Below, piece by piece: positions 1 through 5,764 of a DNA stretch of 9,391 nt (the first letter of the stretch is position 1; every line of letters starts with the position of its first letter). Below the pieces are notes generated by a model. That model worked only from the letters and a program-made list of their open reading frames with translations, was not told the DNA's origin and ran no database searches. The position numbers and the translations under genes were made by a program. Source of the stretch: GCA-2731375 sp964507245 (GTDB taxonomy: Bacteria > Pseudomonadota > Alphaproteobacteria > GCA-2731375); assembly GCA_964507245.1 (NCBI GenBank), contig CAZDQC010000128.1, positions 1 through 9,391 of the forward strand. Direction: 5' to 3'.

Positions 1-2
1 CG

Positions 3-2150
3 GGGGGTTTTTATCTAGCCTCTACACCTGAGTGGTACGACTACCTCAAGCGCGAACGTTCAAAGGCGCGATACATGGGTCTGGACCAGGAGTTCATCAG
101 TACTACTGAAGTGGCCAAACGGCATCCCTTAATTGATCCTTCACGATATTTGGCAGCCTTGTGGGATGATTTGGATGGAGATATTGATCCGTCGGGCGCT
201 ACATACGCATTCGCAAAATCGGCACTAGTCCATGGTGCACAGTATTTCACGCACACGGCAGTGATTGAAACTAACCAAAAACTGGATGGCAGCTGGGATG
301 TAGTAACAGCATCGGGAACGATTAATGCGGAACTCATTGTAAATTGTGGAGGCCTTTGGGCCCGTGAAGTCGGGCACATGGTGGGACTAAATCTCCCAGT
401 GCAGCCCATGGAGCATCACTACCTTATCACCGAAACGATACCCGAAATCGCTATGCGCACAGAGCGCCTTCCTGCCGGTATTGACTACGAGGCAAATATC
501 TATTTCCGTCAGGAAGGAGACGGAATGCTGCTTGGCACCTATGAACCAAAGGCGACGCCATGGAAAGTAGAAGGCACGCCAATGGATTTTGGCCATGAAC
601 TTCTGGCACCGGACCTCGATCGAATTTCTTACCGCCTGGAAACGTCCTTTGAACGCATTCCTACCCTAGCCAACGCTGGTATCAAGGATATGATCAACGG
701 GCCATTTACATTCGGGCCTGATGGTAACCCGATGATTGGACCTGTTCCCGGTATGAAAAATTATTGGGTGGCTGTTGGTGTTATGGCCGGTTTTTGTCAA
801 GGTGGCGGCGTCGGCCTGACCATGGCGGAATGGATGATAGACGGAGAACCTTCCATCGATGTCTGGGCAATGGATGTGGCGCGATTTGGTGAGTTTGCTA
901 CACCAGATTGGGGCACCATAAAATCGTCAGAAAATTATGAACGGCGATTTGTGATGACCTTCCCCAACGAAACCCTCCCCAAAGGTCGCAAGCAGAAGAC
1001 AACGGCACTTTATGACCGTTTGATGGCTAAGGGAGCGGTGATGAGTCAGGATTTTGGTTTGGAAAATGTTCTCTGGTTTGCGAACGGTGTCGATGATGCG
1101 TACGAGGAACCTACTTTCCATCGCAACCGCTCCTTTGATTATGTTGCAACCGAAGTTAAGGCGGTTCGTGAAGCCGTGGGATGTGTCGAAGTTGCAAATT
1201 TCGCCAAGCATGAATTCAAAGGTAATGGCGCTCGCAAATTTCTGGATAATGTTCTTGCTGGCCATATACCGAAACCGGGACGTATATCATTGACGCCAAT
1301 GCTGACACCAAAGGGCAAACTCTACGGCGATTTGACGGTTGCTTGCCTAAGCGAAGATTATTTCATGGTATTTGGCTCGGGTGTTATGCAGGAAGCACAT
1401 CGACGCTGGTTTGAAGAAAGCCTTTCCGAGAACGTGAACTACGCCAATGTCTCGGATGACTGGCATGGTATCGCCGTTTGCGGTCCGAATTCTCGTGAGT
1501 TATTGCAAGCAATTACACGCACGGATGTTTCTGCCGAAGGGATGATGTTCCGGGACATATGTATAACATTCGTTGGCGACGTGCCCGTTATGTTGGCTCG
1601 AATTAGTTTTTCGGGCGAACTTGGCTACGAAATTTACTGTAAGCCACAATATCTTTTGCGCCTTTCGGAAGCGATTGAAGAAGTTGGAGCGCCTTTAGGT
1701 TTGCGCTGGTACGGCGCCCGCACAATGATGTCACTACGGTTAGAAAAGGGTTGGGGGGTCTGGACATTGGACTTCCGACCGGATTTTACGCCGGGAGAAA
1801 GTGGCTTGGATGCTTTCATAAACTGGAACAAGGATTTCGTGGGTAAAGTTGCAGCGGAGAAAGAACGTGCAGGTGGTTCATCAAAAAAACTTGTTACTCT
1901 GATAATAGACGTGGAAGGAATTGATGTGTCGAACGACGAAGCAATACTGCATGAGGGGAATGCCATAGGATATATATCCTCAGGCGGATATGGTCATTAC
2001 GTCAAAAAATCGATTGCTTTGGGATATGTGCCTACTTCACGTGCTAAAGATGGCGAGAAGCTCCAAGTAGAAATTTTGGGTGAAACGTACGACGCCTACA
2101 TTCAGGAAGCACCGCTTTATGACCCCAACGGCCTGAAATTACGGGCGTGA
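3..2150 (+). CDS. Dimethylglycine/sarcosine dehydrogenase-like FAD oxidoreductase with GcvT domain, 5'-truncated
   Basis: Probable oxidative demethylase of N-methylated glycines (dimethylglycine or sarcosine), passing the one-carbon unit to tetrahydrofolate. The frame is open from base 3, and the 24 codons before the first ATG (75) already look like family sequence (GGFYLAST, then KRERSKARYMG), so that ATG is internal and the true start lies left of the window. 715 residues are visible; relatives have roughly 800, so the FAD dinucleotide fold and flavin-attachment region are missing. Counting from M(75), the end of the oxidoreductase part is at about 205-260 (FGPDGNPMIGPVPG, GVMAGFCQGGGVGL). 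A linker with DVWAMDVARFG follows, then the GcvT folate-binding fold at about 300-600 (ISFSGELGYEIY at 511-521, GARTMMSLRLEKGW at 547-560) and a GcvT C-terminal barrel (SSGGYGHYVKKSIALGYV). Family is secure; exact substrate is not, since dimethylglycine, sarcosine and related dehydrogenases share this layout. It stands apart from and converges on the trp/mo operon. Confidence 0.88.
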   Translation, partial: GGFYLASTPEWYDYLKRERSKARYMGLDQEFISTTEVAKRHPLIDPSRYLAALWDDLDGDIDPSGATYAFAKSALVHGAQYFTHTAVIETNQKLDGSWDVVTASGTINAELIVNCGGLWAREVGHMVGLNLPVQPMEHHYLITETIPEIAMRTERLPAGIDYEANIYFRQEGDGMLLGTYEPKATPWKVEGTPMDFGHELLAPDLDRISYRLETSFERIPTLANAGIKDMINGPFTFGPDGNPMIGPVPGMKNYWVAVGVMAGFCQGGGVGLTMAEWMIDGEPSIDVWAMDVARFGEFATPDWGTIKSSENYERRFVMTFPNETLPKGRKQKTTALYDRLMAKGAVMSQDFGLENVLWFANGVDDAYEEPTFHRNRSFDYVATEVKAVREAVGCVEVANFAKHEFKGNGARKFLDNVLAGHIPKPGRISLTPMLTPKGKLYGDLTVACLSEDYFMVFGSGVMQEAHRRWFEESLSENVNYANVSDDWHGIAVCGPNSRELLQAITRTDVSAEGMMFRDICITFVGDVPVMLARISFSGELGYEIYCKPQYLLRLSEAIEEVGAPLGLRWYGARTMMSLRLEKGWGVWTLDFRPDFTPGESGLDAFINWNKDFVGKVAAEKERAGGSSKKLVTLIIDVEGIDVSNDEAILHEGNAIGYISSGGYGHYVKKSIALGYVPTSRAKDGEKLQVEILGETYDAYIQEAPLYDPNGLKLRA

Positions 2151-2196
2151 AGAGCGGCATGTACCGATTCCGAAAATGGGTCGATTACATTTAGGT

Positions 2197-2216
2197 CTAT
2201 CGGCGACGATAGTTTT
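2197..2216 (+). terminator. Rho-independent terminator-like hairpin after the dehydrogenase gene
   Basis: A perfect 6-bp stem CTATCG/CGATAG closes a GCGA tetraloop (GNRA class) and is followed at once by TTTT. It lies 47 bp past the dehydrogenase stop, in the 83-bp gap between convergent genes. The T run is short and the stem is only half GC, so termination may be partial. No T run follows the hairpin on the minus strand, so it should serve only the plus-strand gene. Confidence 0.5.
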
Positions 2217-2233
2217 CAAGGGCAGTCCGTAGG

Positions 2234-3445
2234 CTAAATCCCCGTCGTCTCCCCGTCCAAAGGGATGATCTCGACACGGTCGCCAGCGTGGGCGGGTTCG
2301 GCGTGTGGCGCGCGGAGGATCAGACAGTCGGCCTGAGTCAGGCGAAACAGCATAGAACTATCCTGTTTTTCGAAAGGCGTTGCCACCCAGTCGCCATTGC
2401 CGTTTTTGCTAGCCGTGGCACGCAGATAATCCTGGCGCTGGTCGTTTTCACCCAAGTCACAGCCCAGAATTGCCATTTGGTTTGTGGCGTGTGGGTTTAG
2501 ACCCAGCATAGCGCGGATTGCAGGCCGCAAATAGACTAGGCCGCAAACAAGGGATGACACGGGGTTGCCAGGCATGCCCATCATGGGCGTTTCCCCAATA
2601 CGGCCAAAAATCAGCGGTTTACCTGGCCGCATGGCTATACGCCAGAAATTCAGTTCCAGTCCATCCTCACCCAGTACTTTGCGCACCAGGTCGTGGTCAC
2701 CCACTGAGGCACCACCAAGTGTCACCAACATATCCGCGCCACGGGCACTTTGCGCTAGAGCCCGTAAGCTATCCTCACTATCTTTGGCAATCCCAAGGTC
2801 GATGGCTTCACCGCCCGACGCCTTGATTAGGCACATGAGGGCTAGGGTATTGGAACTGATAATTTGATTGGGACCCACTGGATCGCCTGGACGCACGATT
2901 TCGTCGCCGGTGGCTAGCAAAGCGATATTGGGGATCCGACGCACAGTCAGCCACGGTACGTTCATGGCGGCTGCCAGACCCACGTCACGGGCAGACAACA
3001 CTTTATTAGCCCGTATGCAGACGTCACCCGCGCCGAAATCCAGCCCCGCTGGTCGTATGTAATGGCCTACCGGCACAGACTCCTTCATGGTGATTTGATC
3101 GCCAACGGCGTTCGTATCCTCCTGAATGACAATGGCATCTGCTCCATCGGGTACGGGCGCCCCGGTAAAAATGCGGGTTGTTTCTCCTGGGCCAATGGCA
3201 CCGTCGAATGCGCTGCCGGCGGCGGATTCGCCTATCTGCGTCAAGGTCACGGGAACTTGGGAAACGTCCGTCGCTCGAACCGCATAGCCATCCATGGCTG
3301 AGACATCTGTAGGTGGTTGGGTAAGGCGGGCCATAACGTCCTGGGCTAGAACCCGGCCGTGGGCCGTTGCCAAATTAACGGTTTCCTCTGGCATCCGTTC
3401 GACGCTGTCTAGAACTCGTTGCAGGGCATCGGCGACTGAAATCAT
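2234..3445 (-). CDS. moeA: Molybdopterin molybdotransferase MoeA
   Basis: Inserts molybdate into (adenylylated) molybdopterin, the last common step of molybdenum cofactor synthesis in the cytoplasm. The 403 residues match the usual MoeA length. Visible family signatures in order: PPTDVSAMDGYA (44-55), TGAPVPDGADAIV (94-106), RPAGLDFGAGD (131-141), LATGDE (177-182), the MoCF-type TLGGASVGDHD (242-252), RIAMRPGKPLIFG (269-281) and GMPGNPVSS (290-298), then a C-terminal beta domain ending in VEIIPLDG. The ATG at 3445 lies 15 bp after the moaC stop, with an AGGG about 11 bases upstream. It is the last gene of the visible trpD-trpC-moaC-moeA operon and its stop faces the convergent dehydrogenase gene. 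No clear terminator is seen on its strand. Identification is firm. Confidence 0.96.
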   Translation of the reverse strand: MISVADALQRVLDSVERMPEETVNLATAHGRVLAQDVMARLTQPPTDVSAMDGYAVRATDVSQVPVTLTQIGESAAGSAFDGAIGPGETTRIFTGAPVPDGADAIVIQEDTNAVGDQITMKESVPVGHYIRPAGLDFGAGDVCIRANKVLSARDVGLAAAMNVPWLTVRRIPNIALLATGDEIVRPGDPVGPNQIISSNTLALMCLIKASGGEAIDLGIAKDSEDSLRALAQSARGADMLVTLGGASVGDHDLVRKVLGEDGLELNFWRIAMRPGKPLIFGRIGETPMMGMPGNPVSSLVCGLVYLRPAIRAMLGLNPHATNQMAILGCDLGENDQRQDYLRATASKNGNGDWVATPFEKQDSSMLFRLTQADCLILRAPHAEPAHAGDRVEIIPLDGETTGI

Positions 3446-3460
3446 AGCTTTTTTTGCCCT

Positions 3461-3937
3461 TCACGAAACGTCATAGGTTCCTGATTTGCCGCCAGATTTA
3501 TGAACCAGACGAACACCTTCAATCCTCATGTCCCGATCCACTGCCTTGCACATGTCATAGATTGTCAAGCCGGCGACTGAGACGGCCGTCAAGGCTTCCA
3601 TCTCCACTCCTGTGCGGCCAGTTAATTTGACTTCGGCCACAACGTTCACGCAATGGGCCTCATTGTTGCAAGTCAAATCCAAGCTGACCGAGGACAGTTG
3701 TAGGGGATGGCATAGAGGGATCAGATCAGAAGTGCGTTTCGCTGCCATGATACCGGCCAGTCGAGCTACGCCTAACACGTCTCCTTTGGCCATTTCGCCT
3801 TTTTGAATTAGGGCTAGGGTTGACGGCAGCATCGTAATTCTGCCTTCGGCACGGGCTATGCGCGCAGTTAACGCCTTGCCGCCCACGTCCACCATCTGCG
3901 CATTGCCGGCGTCGTCAAAATGGGTTAGATCAGTCAT
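3461..3937 (-). CDS. moaC: Cyclic pyranopterin monophosphate synthase MoaC
   Basis: Converts 3',8-cyclo-7,8-dihydro-GTP, the MoaA product, into cyclic pyranopterin monophosphate, the first stable molybdenum cofactor intermediate. The 158-residue length is normal. Active-site positions fall at the same numbers as in E. coli MoaC: K51, H77 (in LIPLCHPL), E112 and E114 (in GVEMEAL), D128, K131 (in YDMCKAVDRDM) and K147, followed by GGKSG. The N-terminus carries the usual MVDVGGK. The ATG at 3937 is only 3 bp after the trpC stop, so translation is probably coupled. MoaA, the preceding enzyme, is not in this window. Confidence 0.97.
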   Translation of the reverse strand: MTDLTHFDDAGNAQMVDVGGKALTARIARAEGRITMLPSTLALIQKGEMAKGDVLGVARLAGIMAAKRTSDLIPLCHPLQLSSVSLDLTCNNEAHCVNVVAEVKLTGRTGVEMEALTAVSVAGLTIYDMCKAVDRDMRIEGVRLVHKSGGKSGTYDVS

Positions 3938-3940
3938 AGC

Positions 3941-4756
3941 CTAATTTCCTACGGCCGTAGCATGTGAAGGCGACAGCAGATTCCGGGTAGCAGTTTCTAC
4001 ATCATCTTGGCGCATTAGAGACTCTCCCACCAGAAAGCAACGACAGCCCACCCGGCTCATGCGAATTAGATCTTTATGACTGTTAAGGCCGCTTTCACTG
4101 ACCCCGAGAACATCGTCGGGGAAGACAGAAGCTAATTGTTCCGTAATGGCCAAGTCTGTGACCATAGTTTTTAGATTACGGTTGTTGATACCAATTAGCC
4201 TGCTGTTCAAGCGTAGGGCTCGATCGAACTCTGCTCTATCATGTATTTCCACCAGCACATCCATGCCCCAGTACCCGGCCGCAGCTTCGAGTTCTGCAGC
4301 CTGCTCATCATCCAGGGCAGCCATGATCAGCAAAACGCAATCGGCCCCTAAGGCGCGCGCCTCAGCTATCTGATATGGTTCCAACATAAAATCTTTGCGT
4401 AAGGTCGGCAGATCCACCGCGGCCCGCACCTGGACGAGGAAATCGTCATGACCTTGAAAATAAGGAACGTCCGTGAGAACCGATAAGCAGCTTGCGCCGC
4501 CGCGCTGGTACGCCTGGGCCAAGGCGGCGGGATCAAAATCCGCGCGGATTTGGCCCTTTGATGGCGAGGCCTTCTTGATCTCAGCGATTAGGCCGAAGCC
4601 CCCAGATTCGACGGCGTGTCGTAAAGCGTCCGCAAACCCGCGCACGGGTAAGGCCATCCTGGCCGCCGCTTCAACCTCGACTAGGGGCAGAGATATCTGC
4701 CGTGCTTTAATATGCTCGCGCTTATCTGCACAAATACGGTCGAGAATATCGCTCAC
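3941..4756 (-). CDS. trpC: Indole-3-glycerol phosphate synthase TrpC
   Basis: Closes the indole ring in tryptophan synthesis by turning 1-(2-carboxyphenylamino)-1-deoxyribulose 5-phosphate into indole-3-glycerol phosphate, with loss of CO2 and water. It is a single-domain 271-residue TIM barrel, not fused to TrpF. Catalytic and phosphate-binding motifs are all present: LIAEIKKASPSKG (56-68; E59, K61, K67), VLTD (93-96), LRKDFM (119-124; K121), LVEIHD (168-173; E170), INNRNL (190-195), SESG (220-223) and VGESLM (243-248). The start is GTG at 4756, supported by an AGGGAG ribosome-binding site that overlaps the trpD stop codon (about 4763-4768) 6 bases upstream. Only 10 bp separate the trpD stop from this start. 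Confidence 0.97.
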   Translation of the reverse strand: MSDILDRICADKREHIKARQISLPLVEVEAAARMALPVRGFADALRHAVESGGFGLIAEIKKASPSKGQIRADFDPAALAQAYQRGGASCLSVLTDVPYFQGHDDFLVQVRAAVDLPTLRKDFMLEPYQIAEARALGADCVLLIMAALDDEQAAELEAAAGYWGMDVLVEIHDRAEFDRALRLNSRLIGINNRNLKTMVTDLAITEQLASVFPDDVLGVSESGLNSHKDLIRMSRVGCRCFLVGESLMRQDDVETATRNLLSPSHATAVGN

Positions 4757-4766
4757 CGGAGTCTCC

Positions 4767-5606
4767 CTAAGCTACCGTTGGGACCGGGCGGTTGGTGATC
4801 TCTATTAGTTGTTGCAGTTTNNNNNNNNNNNNNNNNNNNNNNNNNNNNNNNNNNNNNNNNNNNNNNNNNNNNNNNNNNNNNNNNNNNNNNNNNNNNNNNN
4901 NNNNNNNNNNNNNNNNNNNNGTGCCGTCGGATCCGTGCACCACCCAGACTTTTTCAGATCCGAGAGTTTTCAACGCTTCCGCCATGGGTCGAATCCAATC
5001 TCGGCTGAAAACCCCGATCAATTGTCGTTTCACGCCTGCCGGATTAGACATCGGCCCCAGGATGTTGAAGATCGTGCGTGTGCCCATCTCTATTCGCGTG
5101 GGGCCTACGTTGCGCATAGCGCCGTGGTGGCGCTGGGCCGACATGAAGCATAAGCCCACCTCGTCCAATGCTGCTTGTAGAATAGAGAAATCCGCATCCA
5201 CGTTGATGCCTAACGCACTTTGCACATCTGTGGTGCCCGATTTTGAAGAAGCAGCCCGATTGCCATGCTTGGCGATGGGCACGCCGCAACCCGCTACAAC
5301 AAAGGTAGCTGCCGTTGAGATATTTAATGTGCCCGTACCATCGCCCCCTGTGCCGACAATGTCCATGGCGTCGGACGGCGGGTTCAGTTTCCTCATACGC
5401 TCACGCATCACCATAACGCCGCCAGTAATTTCGTTCACACTTTCCCCGCGTACCCGCAGGGCCATTAAAAAGGCCCCCATTTGTGATGGCGTAGCGTTTC
5501 CCGACATCATGATGTCGAAGGCTGTGCGCGCTTGTTCCACATTCAACGAATTGCCATCCGCAACGAGGGCAATTAACGCTTTAAAATTCGGTTCCTGATC
5601 CGCCAT
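4767..5606 (-). CDS. trpD: Anthranilate phosphoribosyltransferase TrpD (interrupted by assembly gap)
   Basis: Transfers the phosphoribosyl group of PRPP to anthranilate, the second committed step of tryptophan synthesis. The N-terminal two thirds are intact: the helical domain, DIVGTGGDGTGTLNIST (PRPP loop), KHGNRAASSKSGTTDV, and RTIFNILGPMSNPAG ending at VWVVHGSDG. A 100-N gap follows, then the genuine C-terminal tail KLQQLIEITN. From typical TrpD length (about 335-350 residues) roughly 100 residues belong in the gap, but 100 Ns allow only about 33, so the gap is a placeholder and the coding length shown is too short. I prefer the ATG at 5606, 8 bases after GGAG (5615-5618), over the adjacent in-frame GTG at 5609, which sits 5 bases from it. 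First gene of the visible operon; trpG, its usual upstream partner, is absent here. Confidence 0.93.
   Translation of the reverse strand: MADQEPNFKALIALVADGNSLNVEQARTAFDIMMSGNATPSQMGAFLMALRVRGESVNEITGGVMVMRERMRKLNPPSDAMDIVGTGGDGTGTLNISTAATFVVAGCGVPIAKHGNRAASSKSGTTDVQSALGINVDADFSILQAALDEVGLCFMSAQRHHGAMRNVGPTRIEMGTRTIFNILGPMSNPAGVKRQLIGVFSRDWIRPMAEALKTLGSEKVWVVHGSDGXXXXXXXXXXXXXXXXXXXXXXXXXXXXXXXXXXKLQQLIEITNRPVPTVA
4821..4920. other. Assembly gap of 100 Ns inside trpD
   Basis: Exactly 100 undetermined bases, the common default for a scaffold gap of unknown size. Flanking sequence on both sides is TrpD in the same orientation, so the join is believable. The missing portion should include the DELTTTGPT-type region and the following C-terminal helices of the enzyme, which are absent from the visible sequence. 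Confidence 0.95.
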
Positions 5607-5629
5607 CACGGCATCTCCAAACTTGGTAC

Positions 5630-5677
5630 GGGCGGCGGCCCTTTTTTGAACCGCGGAACAACAAACCGCGCCTTTTT
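5630..5677 (+). terminator. Two terminator-like hairpins with T runs in the copA/trpD divergent region
   Basis: Reading on the plus strand, GGGC-GGCG-GCCC (5630-5641) is followed by six Ts (5642-5647). Then CGCGG/CCGCG (5652-5656 with 5666-5670, 9-base loop) is followed by CC and five Ts (5673-5677). Stems are short (4 and 5 bp) but GC-only. There is no plus-strand gene upstream, so they would stop antisense transcription coming out of trpD before it reaches copA. On the minus strand the same stems would fold in the trpD leader, the first one just upstream of its ribosome-binding site. Function is inferred. Confidence 0.3.
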
Positions 5678-5688
5678 AATGACGTCAA
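5660..5688 (-). promoter_or_regulatory. Possible promoter of the trpDC-moaC-moeA operon
   Basis: On the minus strand, TTGACG (5688-5683) is a good -35 element. A 17-base spacer leads to TTTGTT (5665-5660), a poor -10 match. Transcription from about 5653 would give a leader of some 45 bases before trpD. No run of Trp codons is seen, so there is no sign of a classical trp attenuator. The -35 match is good, the -10 weak; the promoter could also lie slightly elsewhere in this 155-bp divergent region. Confidence 0.3.
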
Positions 5689-5727
5689 GGCTACTTTGCC
5701 AGAGACCAATAAATTACGGTCTGTACC

Positions 5728-5758
5728 TTGACCTTCTAGTAAGGGGAGGCTTTATCTA
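5728..5758 (+). promoter_or_regulatory. CueR/HmrR-type copper-responsive promoter and operator of copA
   Basis: TTGACC (-35, 5728-5733) and TATCTA (-10, 5753-5758) are separated by 19 bp, the lengthened spacer that MerR-family activators correct by distorting the DNA. The spacer holds an imperfect dyad, ACCTTC on the left and GGAGGCT on the right, close to the known CueR/HmrR operator with its ACCTTCC/GGAAGGT arms. Its layout is like that of the E. coli copA promoter. The gene for the matching regulator lies in the same operon (8011-8403). The -10 ends only 6 bases before the copA ATG. Confidence 0.85.
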
Positions 5759-5764
5759 TTAAGT

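Noticed and set aside
4792..5598. Long plus-strand open frames opposite trpD, running through the Ns.
   Set aside because: They are antisense shadows of trpD; their proteins have no family features and the Ns make the frames artificially open.
5610..5720. A trp attenuator or leader peptide upstream of trpD.
   Set aside because: Two TGG triplets occur on the minus strand but in different frames, with no ORF carrying tandem Trp codons and no typical leader-terminator pair on that strand.
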